Assembly: GCF_004365355.1 (NCBI RefSeq)
Contig: NZ_SODP01000001.1
Span: 3,284,481 to 3,348,480 of the forward strand
Length of the DNA: 64,000 bases
DNA from: Kribbella pratensis
GTDB taxonomy: Bacteria; Actinomycetota; Actinomycetes; Propionibacteriales; Kribbellaceae
Direction of reading: 5' to 3'
Shown here piece by piece: positions 39,852 to 49,500 of this stretch. Positions within the stretch are counted from its first letter, which is position 1. Every line of letters starts with the position of its first letter. The notes beneath the pieces are model-generated. The model was not told where the DNA came from. It was given only the letters and a program-made list of their open reading frames with translations, and made no database searches. Position numbers and translations under genes: made by a program.

Positions 39852-42569
39852 TCATCGACGTACCAACTCCACCGTGCGATCCACCTCGTCCGCCCGCAGC
39901 GCGGCGAACGGTACGACGACCTGGGCCTCAGGATGCAGCCCGTCCCACAACAGCCCTCGATGCGGCTCGGAGGCCCACCGCACCAGCGGCCCCGCCACCG
40001 CCCGTACGCCGTCCTGCGGGTGCCGTAGGAAGAGATGAGTCGCCACGTTGGCCCGCCCGTACCCGAGCTGCTCGGTGCAGACATGCATCCGGTTCCACCA
40101 CCCGTACGTGATGAGGCCCTGCGCCGGACCGTCGCGCACGATGTCCTGCAGCGCGTTCGCCGGGCTCTCGAAGTACCCCTCGGCATGCACCTGCATCCGC
40201 GGTACTCCGTGGAACCCGAACCCGAGCAGGTACGTCCCCCCGGCCTGCCCCGTCCGCATCGCCTCCCGCAGCGCGAACAGCCGCGGCGCGATGTCGTCGT
40301 GCTTGTCCACGGTCTCGACCTCACAGCCGAGCTCCCGCAGTACCTGCACCAACGCATCCTTGCCCTCAGCAGCAACCGGCGCCGAGTTCGTCCCGTCCAC
40401 GAACACGAACCGCGGCGGATCGACCGCGGCCGCTGCCGTCGACACCGCCAACCCGGTCAGCACCCCGAGCGCATCCGCCGGACCGTCCCCCAGCACGAGT
40501 ACGCCGGCACCAGGCTCAGGCCGGACCTCAACCGAGACCGGTTCCTCGGTCACCGCGATCGGCAACCCCGTCCACGGCCTCCCGAACTCCGGCTTCACCG
40601 CCGCGGCCGTCTCCGTCAGGTGCGCGGGCTCAGCCAAGTGGAACACCCGAGGCGGATGCGCCTCCGAGCCCGCGCGCGACCAGAGCTCACGCCGCAGCGA
40701 ATCCAGCACCGGCTTGTCCGCGAAGCTCACGAGCACATGCTGGTTGTCGTCCGGCGACCCGAAGTTCGCGTTCAACACCGCCTCGCCGCGGAACTGCAGC
40801 TCGGCCGCCGCCGTGTTCCCACTTCGCAGAATCGCCTGGGAGTCGGCCGGCGTGGTCTTCAGCGCGACCCGATACGGGACCTGCCCGAATATCGAGTCCC
40901 GCCGCGTCGACAGCCGCTTCACGCCCTCGATCGTCTGCGTTGCCAGCACGACGTGAACGCCGTACGCACGCCCGAGCCGGACCAGTCGCTCCAGCAACTT
41001 CGCGGCCTCGTCGGCGAGCTCGTCGTCGTCCTCGAGCAGCACCTGGAACTCATCGAGTACGACGAGAATGCGCGCCGGCCGCTCCGGACCGGGCGCGAGC
41101 TCCGCGATGTCGGCGACGTTGCCGTGCGACTTGAAAATCTCGCTGCGCCGGGCGAGCTCGTCCGACAGATGACGCAGTACGGCGAGACCGAACGCGCGGT
41201 CGCTGTGCACACCGAGCACGCGCACCTGTGGCAACCAGTGCGGCCGATCGGGACCGGGGCCGAGCGCCGAGAACTCGACGCCGTGCTTGAAGTCGAGCAG
41301 GTACATCTCCAGGTCCGCCGGTGCGTAGCGCGCGGCAAGCCCGTGGATCAGCACGAGTAGCAGGTTCGACTTGCCTTGGCCGACCGCGCCGCCGACGAGC
41401 ACGTGCGGGAGCGCCGGGTTGCCGCTGCGCAACCGCACCAATGCCGGCGTGCGGTCGTCGTACCCGATCACGGCGCTGATCTCGTCCTTGACCGGTTGCC
41501 ACCAGGTGGAACGGTCCGGCAGGGTCCGCTCGAAGTCGATGGTCGGGAGGACGGCGATCTCGGCCCGCTCGGCGATCACATCACAGATGCCCGCGGCAAT
41601 GGTCGCGTCGAACGGCGGGTCCAGCCTTGCCGGCGGCAACTGTGCGACCTCGACCCGGTCATTGCTGATGACAACGGGATTGAGGAGCTCGAGCAACTGT
41701 TTCGAGTCCACGTCCAGCTGCGCCGCAGTCGACGCGTCATAGTGCACAAGGAAGCAGATCCCCCGCTTGCCGGCGGTCGCGGCCAACCGGAGCAGGTCGC
41801 GCTGGGCGAGCGTGTCGATGCCGAACGGGTAGTCGAAGAGGATCACGAGCCGGTACGGATCGGTGACCTGACCGGTCTCTTTGAGCAGGTCCTCGAATCG
41901 TTCGTGACCGAGCTGCGCCTGCCGGCTCGCCCGCAGCGAGGAGACGTCCACCAGCCCGGACAGCACGGTGTGCAGCTGCTCCGCCGTGTGCGTTGCCCTC
42001 GGCACCAATTGCGGGTACTTCGTGGTCAGGTGGCCGAGCAGTCCCATCATCCCGGTCAGCCGCGGATCGAACGCGTCGACGCGGAGCCGAAACGGTTCGG
42101 CCGCCGCGATCAACCGCAACGCGGTGCTCTGCAGCAGACGGCGCGCGTTCTCGTTGCGGTCCGCGGTGACCTTCCATCCGTTCGTCTGCAGCAGCGGGGC
42201 GACCACCGGCGTACCGGCGTCCAGCTCACCGACGCGCACGTACGACGGGACGCCCGCGCCGACGAGCTGACGCGAACGCCAGCGTGCGTCGTTCGGCGGG
42301 ATCGATCCCAGGCCGGGCGCGAGCCGGTCGGCGAGCAACCGCGCCTTGGGCTCGGCCTCGGACAAGGCCTCTGCGGTCTTCGCGTCGACCAATGCCCGCG
42401 ATTCGCGCCGCGCGATAGCGGTCTGCTCCTGTAACTGACGATGCAGCCGGACAGCGCGCTGATGCTCGCCTTGGGTCAACCGCCGCGCGTTCTCCAGCAG
42501 CTGCCCCAGCGCGTGCTGCAGACCGCGGATCCGCGCTTCCAGGAGCTCCGGCGAGGCCGATCCGGGCAT
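39852..42569 (-). CDS. FtsK/SpoIIIE-domain ATPase, EccC-like
   Basis: A 905-aa P-loop protein. A helical coiled-coil N-terminus (residues 1-85) is followed by a mixed region with a Rossmann-like stretch (YRLVILFDYPFGIDT), then the FtsK ATPase with Walker A GGAVGQGKS near 393-401 and Walker B RILVVLDEFQVLLED near 500. A second ATPase-like module near 690 has lost its P-loop (GVLVLGDGPADALGVL). No N-terminal TM helices are seen, unlike canonical EccC. ATG 42569 has GGGGGAAG upstream; GTG 42602 would add 11 residues. It is the first gene of the locus and probably powers translocation of the downstream WXG proteins. Confidence 0.82.
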   Translation of the reverse strand: MPGSASPELLEARIRGLQHALGQLLENARRLTQGEHQRAVRLHRQLQEQTAIARRESRALVDAKTAEALSEAEPKARLLADRLAPGLGSIPPNDARWRSRQLVGAGVPSYVRVGELDAGTPVVAPLLQTNGWKVTADRNENARRLLQSTALRLIAAAEPFRLRVDAFDPRLTGMMGLLGHLTTKYPQLVPRATHTAEQLHTVLSGLVDVSSLRASRQAQLGHERFEDLLKETGQVTDPYRLVILFDYPFGIDTLAQRDLLRLAATAGKRGICFLVHYDASTAAQLDVDSKQLLELLNPVVISNDRVEVAQLPPARLDPPFDATIAAGICDVIAERAEIAVLPTIDFERTLPDRSTWWQPVKDEISAVIGYDDRTPALVRLRSGNPALPHVLVGGAVGQGKSNLLLVLIHGLAARYAPADLEMYLLDFKHGVEFSALGPGPDRPHWLPQVRVLGVHSDRAFGLAVLRHLSDELARRSEIFKSHGNVADIAELAPGPERPARILVVLDEFQVLLEDDDELADEAAKLLERLVRLGRAYGVHVVLATQTIEGVKRLSTRRDSIFGQVPYRVALKTTPADSQAILRSGNTAAAELQFRGEAVLNANFGSPDDNQHVLVSFADKPVLDSLRRELWSRAGSEAHPPRVFHLAEPAHLTETAAAVKPEFGRPWTGLPIAVTEEPVSVEVRPEPGAGVLVLGDGPADALGVLTGLAVSTAAAAVDPPRFVFVDGTNSAPVAAEGKDALVQVLRELGCEVETVDKHDDIAPRLFALREAMRTGQAGGTYLLGFGFHGVPRMQVHAEGYFESPANALQDIVRDGPAQGLITYGWWNRMHVCTEQLGYGRANVATHLFLRHPQDGVRAVAGPLVRWASEPHRGLLWDGLHPEAQVVVPFAALRADEVDRTVELVRR

Positions 42570-42641
42570 ACTTCCCCCGTCAGGCTCCTCCGTCACGAGC
42601 ACCGCCCTTTCACCCTTGCCCCGCGACTTGTCTGATTGCCT

Positions 42642-42660
42642 GGTGTAACCATGTCACACC
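42642..42660. promoter_or_regulatory. Inverted repeat upstream of the FtsK-WXG operon
   Basis: GGTGTAAC-CAT-GTCACACC has arms pairing at 7 of 8 positions around a 3-bp centre. It lies about 73 bp upstream of the FtsK-like start and downstream of the VOC gene, both on the minus strand. It looks like an operator for a dimeric regulator; no matching regulator gene lies beside it. Confidence 0.4.
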
Positions 42661-42714
42661 TGTAGTCCCATCCGTCACTCCAGGCATCAGCAGTCTCACC
42701 CAGTAATCCGGCTG

Positions 42715-43110
42715 CTAGTCCGGCGCGACGATCTCGAGCTCGTAGCCGTCGGTGTTGTGGAGGAAGGCGGCGTAATGCTGCGGGCCGCCGGCGTACGGAT
42801 GGCGGTCGGCGAACATCAGCGTCCAGCCGTGGTCGGCGGCCTCGCCGACGACGGTGTCGACCTCGGCCCGGCTGGCCGCGTTCAGCGCGAGGTGGTTCAT
42901 CCCGGGCCGCATCCGGTCGTGCTCGGCGGCCGACATCGCGGGGCTCTGCTCGACCACGACGTACGAGCCGTCGGAGGCGATCCAGGTCATGCCGCCGGGC
43001 CAGCCGTCACCGTCCTTCCAGCCCAGCCGGCTGAGGACCCAGCCCCAGCTTGCGACGGCCCGGGACAGGTCCGGGACCCAGATCTCGACGTGATGCACAG
43101 CGGCGACCAT
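42715..43110 (-). CDS. VOC family (glyoxalase-like) protein
   Basis: A 131-aa protein of the vicinal-oxygen-chelate superfamily. Two beta-alpha-beta-beta-beta modules are visible: VAAVHHVEIWVPDLSRAVAS with WKDG..., then MNHLALNAASRAEVDTVVGE with HYAAFLHNTDGYELEIVAPD. Metal-site candidates are His in VHHVEIW, Glu in VVVEQSP, His in NHLAL and Glu in YELEIV. The open frame extends to 43290, but ATG 43110 starts the fold. Members include glyoxalases, dioxygenases and resistance proteins, so the reaction is unknown. Confidence 0.87.
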   Translation of the reverse strand: MVAAVHHVEIWVPDLSRAVASWGWVLSRLGWKDGDGWPGGMTWIASDGSYVVVEQSPAMSAAEHDRMRPGMNHLALNAASRAEVDTVVGEAADHGWTLMFADRHPYAGGPQHYAAFLHNTDGYELEIVAPD

Positions 43111-43117
43111 CGCAGCA

Positions 43118-43330
43118 TTATCTGTGCTCGGCAGAACGGTTCGATGCAGTACGGTTCGACACTGCCATCGAGATCGCCCCGGCGACCAGCAGCCAGACCA
43201 GGGCAGCGACCAGCCACGGCCACCACGGACGGGCCTGGGCGGCCTCCGCGACCGCCTTGCCGAACAGGCCGCCGCCAGGCGCGAAGACAAACACGAGCAA
43301 CACCCGTGCGATCGTCGTCTCCCTGGTCAT
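43118..43330 (-). CDS. Small two-TM membrane protein (70 aa)
   Basis: A 70-aa protein with two hydrophobic segments (ARVLLVFVFAPGGGLFGK and WWPWLVAALVWLLVAGAISM) and a basic C-terminus (NRTASNRSAEHR). No signal peptide cleavage site or domain is recognised. It lies 7 bp upstream of the VOC gene on the same strand. The start at 43330 has only a weak ribosome site, so it is uncertain. Confidence 0.55.
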   Translation of the reverse strand: MTRETTIARVLLVFVFAPGGGLFGKAVAEAAQARPWWPWLVAALVWLLVAGAISMAVSNRTASNRSAEHR

Positions 43331-43456
43331 TTCTTCATTGTGAGAGGCAGCCGCCGACCCTGCAGAAACCTTGGCGTTTCGCGCCCCTTCACCTTTCTGT
43401 CTGTGGCAGGGTCTACCGTCTGCGATGACAGTCGGATCACGAGATCGGGGGCTGTG

Positions 43457-46400
43457 GTGAGTACCACCCGGATCGAAAGCACGGCGTACGGCGCCGCGGC
43501 GCTGGAGTGCCTGCAAGCCGTCGTCGCGCGGCTCAAGGCCGACGATCCGATGACCCCTGTCACCTTGCTGCTGCCCAACAACCTGTCCGGCGTCGTCGCC
43601 CGCCGGCACCTCGCCGTCTCCGGGATCGCCGGTCTCTACCTGGCGACGCTCGAGCGGCTGGCCGAGCAGATCGCAGCCGGCATGCTGTCACCGCGCCGTC
43701 CCGCCACCCGTCCGATCGTCGCCGCCACCTGGCGAACGGCGCTCGCGAAGGCGCCCGGCATCTTCCAGGAAGTCGCCGAGCACCCGTCCACCATCCAAGC
43801 GCTTGCATCGGCCCATCGCGAGCTCCGCGACCTCACAGATCCCGCGCTCGACAAGGTCGCGCACACATCCGCGCTCGGGCCGGATCTGGTGCGCCTGCAC
43901 CGCCACGTCACCGACGAGCTGGCCTCGGATTGGTACGACGAGACCGACCTGCTTCGAGCTGCCGCCGCGCGGATCGCATCCTCGCCGGAGGTCGTCCGTG
44001 AGCTCGGCGCGCTCGTCCTCTATCTTCCGCAGGAGCTGACGCAGTCCGAGGCTGCCTTCGTCGCAGCGCTCGGAGACGCGGCGGCGGATCTCACCGTGAT
44101 CGTTGGCCTGACCGACGTACGCCGTGCCGACCGCGCCGTCCGGCGATCGCTCGAACGGATCGGGATCGACCTGCCGCGGTCGATCTCGAAGAACTACCCG
44201 GTCGCGACCGAGATCCTCAACGCGTCCGACGCCGACGACGAGGTGCGCTGCGTCGTGCGAGATGTGGTCTCGGCGTTGGAGCACACGCCCGCGCATCGGA
44301 TCGCGGTGCTCTACTCAGCCGCTTCGCCGTACGCGCGGCTGCTGCATGAGCACCTCGGCGCCGCGAAGATCGAGGTCAACGGCCCGGGGACGCGACCGGT
44401 GCACGAGCGGGCGATCGCGCGGACGCTGCTCGAAGTGCTGGCGTTGGTCGATCAGGATCTGCCGCGTGCAGACGTGTTCCGGGCGCTGGCGAATGCGCCG
44501 ACACGCGACTTCGGCGGCGAGCGGATCCCGGTGCCGCAGTGGGAACGGATGTCCCGGGCGGCCGGCGTGGTGCGTGGGGACGACTGGGACACGCGACTCG
44601 CGCGGTATGCCCAGTCCGAGCGACGGACCGCTGATCAGGAAGAGGCCGACGAGGATCCGCGACCGGCTGCGGTGCGGCGTGCGCAGTACAACGCGACGAC
44701 GGCTGAGCGGTTGCATGCATTCGCTTCGACATTGCGGCGTCGGTTGAGCGCGCTCGCGGAGCTGGAGACCTGGGCCGGGCTGTCGGAAGGCGTGCTGCAA
44801 CTCTTCCACGATCTGCTGGGTGACTACTCGTCTCTGCCGATCGAGGAGCAGTACGCCGCGGCTGCGGTCGAGGGATCGTTGACAGGGCTGTCGACGTTGG
44901 ATGAGCTCGGGACGCCGGCGAGCCTGGCGGTGCTGCGCGACGTGCTGGATCTGGAGCTGCAGCAGTCGCTGCCTCGGGTCGGGACGTTCGGGACGGGCGT
45001 GCTGGTCGCGCCGCTGTCCGCGAGCGTCGGGTTGTCCGCGGACGTCGTGTACGTCGTCGGGCTGTCGGAGGACTTGTATCCGGGGCGGGTGCATGAGGAT
45101 GCGCTCCTCCCCCATCGGGTGCGCGAGGCGGCCGCGCCGGAGCTGGCGTCGTTCCGGGATCGATTGGACGAGAAGCAACGGCATCTGCTGGTTGCCTTCT
45201 CGGCGGGTGCGCGAGTCGTGGCGGCGTTCCCACGTGGCGATCTGAGGCGGTCTTCACGCCGGTTGCCGACGCGTTGGTTGCTCGGGTCGTTGCGGGAGCT
45301 GACCGGCGATCATGCGCTGCCGGCGACCCAGTGGGACAGGCACGACGAGGTGCTGCAGACGTCGGCGTCGTACGCCGGATCGTTGACTAAGGCAACGATG
45401 CCGGCAACGGAGCAGGAGTGGCAGACACGCGCCGCCGCGGCCGGGTTGTGGGTGCAGGACGGCGTGCTGGTGCGGGCCCGGGAGCTGTTGCGCGGCCGCG
45501 GTTCGAATGCGTTCACGCGTTTCGACGGGGACCTGTCCGGTGTGTCCGGCCTGCCTGAGTACGCGGTCGAAGATCGGATCGCGTCGCCGACGTCGCTCGA
45601 GTCCTATGCGACCTGCCCGCACGCGTACTTCGTCGAACGGTTGCTTCAGGTGGAGCCTCTGGAAGCGCCCGAGGACCTGCTGGTGATCTCACCGGTGCAG
45701 ATCGGGAACCTGATCCACAACAGTCTCGATGCGTTCGTGACCCGCCTGGCCGGCTCGCTCCCGACGAACGGCGAGCCGTGGACGGCGGACCAACGCCAGC
45801 TGCTGCTGGCGATCGGGGCTGATCTGGCCGATCAGTTCGAGGCCGAAGGACTGACCGGGCATCCGCGCTTGTGGCAACGCGAGCGGTTGCGGATCCTCGG
45901 CGACCTGATGGTCCTGTTGACCGACGATGACCGGTGGCGGGCGGAGCGGTCCGCGTCGGTCGTGGCGAGTGAGCTCCGGTTCGGGTTCGACAGTGAGCGG
46001 CCGGTGGAGATCCCGGTGCCGTCCGGTCGGGTGCTGTTGCGTGGGTCGGCCGACAAGGTGGACCTCGGCGCGGACGGCACGATCTACGTGACGGATGTGA
46101 AGACCGGCGGTTTCTCGCGGTACGAGGGCATTGAGTCGGACCCTGTCGCGGGTGGGACGAAGCTGCAACTTCCGGTGTACGCGTACGCGGCCCGGGCCCG
46201 GCTGGGCGAGCCGTCCACTCCGGTCGAGGCGTCGTACTGGTTCGTGCGGCGCGGCGGCAAACGGATCCCCGTTCCTCTGACCCCCGAGGTCGAGGAGCGG
46301 TACGTCGACACGCTCGACGTGATCGTGTCGTCGATCGCAGCCGGGTACTTCCCGCCGAAGGCGCCTGAGGTGCCAGACTTCCTCTGGGTGCAATGCCCGT

Positions 46401-46528
46401 ACTGCAACCCCGACGGCATCGGGCACAGCGAGGTCCGCGCGCGCTGGGACCGGAAGCGTCACGACCCCGTTCTGGAGCGGCTGGTCCGGCTCATCGACCC
46501 GACTGCGTTGGAGGCCGGCGATGAGTGA
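43457..46528 (+). CDS. AddB-like PD-(D/E)XK nuclease protein
   Basis: A 1023-aa protein starting STTRIESTAYGAAALECLQA. The N-terminal helicase-like region lacks a clear P-loop, as expected for an inactive AddB-type motor. The C-terminal RecB-family nuclease has SPTSLESYATCPHAYFVERL, then a metal-site Asp in GSADKVDLGADGTIYVTDVK with the D-x-K pair. One Cys in YATCPH and two in VQCPYC may form part of a reduced iron-sulphur site, though the fourth Cys seen in canonical AddB is absent. It overlaps the UvrD-like gene by 8 bp. The pair should process DNA ends for recombination. Confidence 0.83.
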   Translation: MSTTRIESTAYGAAALECLQAVVARLKADDPMTPVTLLLPNNLSGVVARRHLAVSGIAGLYLATLERLAEQIAAGMLSPRRPATRPIVAATWRTALAKAPGIFQEVAEHPSTIQALASAHRELRDLTDPALDKVAHTSALGPDLVRLHRHVTDELASDWYDETDLLRAAAARIASSPEVVRELGALVLYLPQELTQSEAAFVAALGDAAADLTVIVGLTDVRRADRAVRRSLERIGIDLPRSISKNYPVATEILNASDADDEVRCVVRDVVSALEHTPAHRIAVLYSAASPYARLLHEHLGAAKIEVNGPGTRPVHERAIARTLLEVLALVDQDLPRADVFRALANAPTRDFGGERIPVPQWERMSRAAGVVRGDDWDTRLARYAQSERRTADQEEADEDPRPAAVRRAQYNATTAERLHAFASTLRRRLSALAELETWAGLSEGVLQLFHDLLGDYSSLPIEEQYAAAAVEGSLTGLSTLDELGTPASLAVLRDVLDLELQQSLPRVGTFGTGVLVAPLSASVGLSADVVYVVGLSEDLYPGRVHEDALLPHRVREAAAPELASFRDRLDEKQRHLLVAFSAGARVVAAFPRGDLRRSSRRLPTRWLLGSLRELTGDHALPATQWDRHDEVLQTSASYAGSLTKATMPATEQEWQTRAAAAGLWVQDGVLVRARELLRGRGSNAFTRFDGDLSGVSGLPEYAVEDRIASPTSLESYATCPHAYFVERLLQVEPLEAPEDLLVISPVQIGNLIHNSLDAFVTRLAGSLPTNGEPWTADQRQLLLAIGADLADQFEAEGLTGHPRLWQRERLRILGDLMVLLTDDDRWRAERSASVVASELRFGFDSERPVEIPVPSGRVLLRGSADKVDLGADGTIYVTDVKTGGFSRYEGIESDPVAGGTKLQLPVYAYAARARLGEPSTPVEASYWFVRRGGKRIPVPLTPEVEERYVDTLDVIVSSIAAGYFPPKAPEVPDFLWVQCPYCNPDGIGHSEVRARWDRKRHDPVLERLVRLIDPTALEAGDE

Positions 46529-49500
46529 GCAATTGCTGGACGGAGCGGCTCGTGATCGCATCCGTTCCGACACCGAGACCACGCTGTTCGTCGAGGCGGG
46601 CGCGGGATCCGGGAAGACGCATGCGTTGGTCGATCGCGTGACCACCTTGGTGTTGCGGGACGGCGTACCGCTGCGGACCATCGCGGCCGTCACCTTCACC
46701 GAGAAGGCGGGCGCGGAGTTGCGGGATCGGCTGCGGGTCGAGTTCGAGCGGGCGCGGAAGGGTGATGCCCGTGAGCTGGCCGACGCGGCGTTGGACGACC
46801 TGGACTCCGCCTCGATCGGCACGCTGCATGCCTTTGCGCAGCAGATCCTGCTCGCGCATCCGATCGAGGCCGGCCTGCCCCCGCTGATCGACGTACTCGA
46901 CGAGGTCGGGTCGTCGGTTGCGTTCGAGGAGCGCTGGGCCGAGTTGCAGCAGCAGTTGCTCGATGACGATTCCATCGCTGAGCCGCTGTTGCTCGCCATG
47001 GCCGTCGGGGTTGAACTGAAGCATCTTCGGTCACTCGCACGGCTGTTCGGGAACGACTGGGACTTGATTGCCGAACGCGTGCTGGTCGATCCGCCTGAGC
47101 TGGTGGCGATGCCGGATCTGACCGGGTTGGTTGCCGCGGCCGCGCAGATCGGCGGGGTGGTTGAGTCCTGTCTTGATCCGGAGGACCGGCTGCTGCCCAA
47201 GCTCGTGCAGATTCGCGAGCTCGGTCTGATGCTCGATGCCGCCACTGACCAGGAGTCGCAGCTGGCGATCCTCCAGACCCTGCGCGGGTTGAAGGTCGGG
47301 CGGATCGGGCGCAAGGAGAACTGGCCGGACGTCGCCAAGGTGCGGGGCGACTGCACCGAGGTGGTCGAGGTCGCGGGTTCGCTCGTCGAGCTGCTGCTTG
47401 ATGCTTGCCTTCGGCATCTTTCTCACTGGATCGCGGAGCGGGTGCTGGAATCGGCCGAACTTCGCCGCGCCGAGGGACGGCTGGAGTTCCACGACCTTCT
47501 GGTGCTGGCGCGTGATCTGCTGCGGCGGGACGCGGCGGTTCGCGGGGACCTTCAGGAGCGGTTCGAGCGGCTGCTGCTGGACGAGTTCCAGGACACCGAC
47601 CCGATCCAGATCGAGCTCGCGGTCCGCATCGCCGGCGGGGTCGAGGCCGACGCCGAGGACTGGCGCGACGTCGAGGTGCCCGAGGGCCGGTTGTTCGTGG
47701 TGGGCGACCCGAAGCAGTCCATCTACCGATTCCGGCGCGCCAACATCGCGACGTACCTCACCGCGCAGGACCTTCTCGGCGAGACCGTCGCCCTCACCAC
47801 CAACTTCCGTACGGTGCCCCCGATCCTGACCTGGATCAACACCGTCTTCGCCACCCTGATCCAACCCCAGGAAGCGGCCCAGCCGGCGTACCAGTCCCTG
47901 TCGCCCCACCGCACCAACCCCACCTTGTCCACCCAGCCGGGCGGTCCTGGGAGCTCGTCATCGGATCGTCCGGGTACGGGGCTTCGTCACCGAGGAGCCG
48001 ACCGGCCCGCCGAACGCAGCCCTGCCGAGCCCAGCCCTGCCGAGCCCAGCGCCGTCAGGGCTAGCTCGGTCAAGCCCAACGCCATGAAGTCCGGCGCCGT
48101 CGAGCCCAGCCCAGTCAAGGGCGATCAGCTGTCCATGTTCGACGAGGGCGATGACGCCCCGACCCTCTTCGACGAGGACCCGACGCCCGCGCAGCCGGAC
48201 GACAGCGAGCAGCTTGCCGACGTCGCGACCGTACTGCCGTTCCGTCGGCGCGACGACTCCGTGTCCGCCGACGTACCCGCGGGCCTGGCACCGGACCTGT
48301 CACCGGCCGTGTCATCAGGGCTGGCACCGGACCTGTCATCAGGCTTGTCACCGGAGGAGGACGACCCGTCCGCCGGCCCCGCCGTCACCATCCTCGGTCC
48401 GGAGCCACACGACGATCTCCCCCGCGCCCAAGCCTCCGTCCTCCGCGAACGCGAAGCCACCGACGTCGCGTCGGTCATCGAGCAGGCCCTGCGCGACGGC
48501 TGGCTGGTGTACGACGACCGTGCCGAAACCTGGCGTCCCGCAGAGGCCGGCGACATCGCCGTACTCGTCCCGGCCCGCACCTCCCTTCCGTTCCTGGAAG
48601 ACGCTCTCGACCGCGCCGACATCCCGTACCGCGCCGAGGCCAGCTCCCTCGTCTACCAAACGGCCGAGGTCCGCAACCTGCTCGCCTGCGCCCGCGCGCT
48701 CGGCGATCCCAGCGACCAGCTCGCCCTCGTCACCACCCTGCGCTCGCCGCTGTTCGGCTGCGGCGACGACGACCTCTACACCTGGAAGCGCTCCGGCGGT
48801 TCGTTCACGCTGACCGCCCCCGTCCCCGACCAGCTGTTGACCCACCCGGTCGGCGACGCGATGGAATGGCTCCGCCGCACGCACTATGCCGCCCGCTGGC
48901 TCACCCCCAGCGAGGTTCTCGCCAAGATTGTCGCCGACCGCCGCATGCTCGAAGTCGCCGCGATCGGCCCGCGAGCCCGCGACGCCTGGCGCCGGATCCG
49001 GTTCGTCGTCGACCAGGCCCGCGCGTGGTCCGAGGTCGAGCACGGCGGCCTGCGTTCGTACCTCGCCTGGGCCGCGCACCAGGGCGAAGAAACCTCCCGC
49101 GTCGCCGAGGCCGTGCTCCCCGAGACCGACGCCGACGCCGTCCGCGTGATGACCATCCACGCCGCGAAGGGTCTCGAGTTCCCAATCGTCATCCTCTCCG
49201 GCATGACCGCGGCCCCGAACCGTCAGCGCGGCGTCCAGGTCCTGTGGCCGCCGGACGGTGGGTACGCCGTGAAGCTCAAGTCGTCGGTGCAGACCGAGGA
49301 CTTCGACCTCGTGCAACCGGTCGATGAGCAGATGGACGACTTCGAACGCCGCCGCCTGCTGTACGTCGCCGCGACGCGCGCCCGCGACCACCTGATCGTC
49401 TCGCTGCACCGCTCGGGCAATCGCCGCCACTCCAGCAACGCCGAGCTGCTCGCATCAGCCGGCGGTGTCGAGGCGCCGCACTCGACCTTGTTCACCAGCC

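Noticed and set aside
35309-42569. Complete ESX/T7SS secretion cluster
   Set aside because: Only an EccC-like ATPase and WXG-type proteins are present; no EccB, EccD, EccE or mycosin was recognised, so a full cluster is not claimed.
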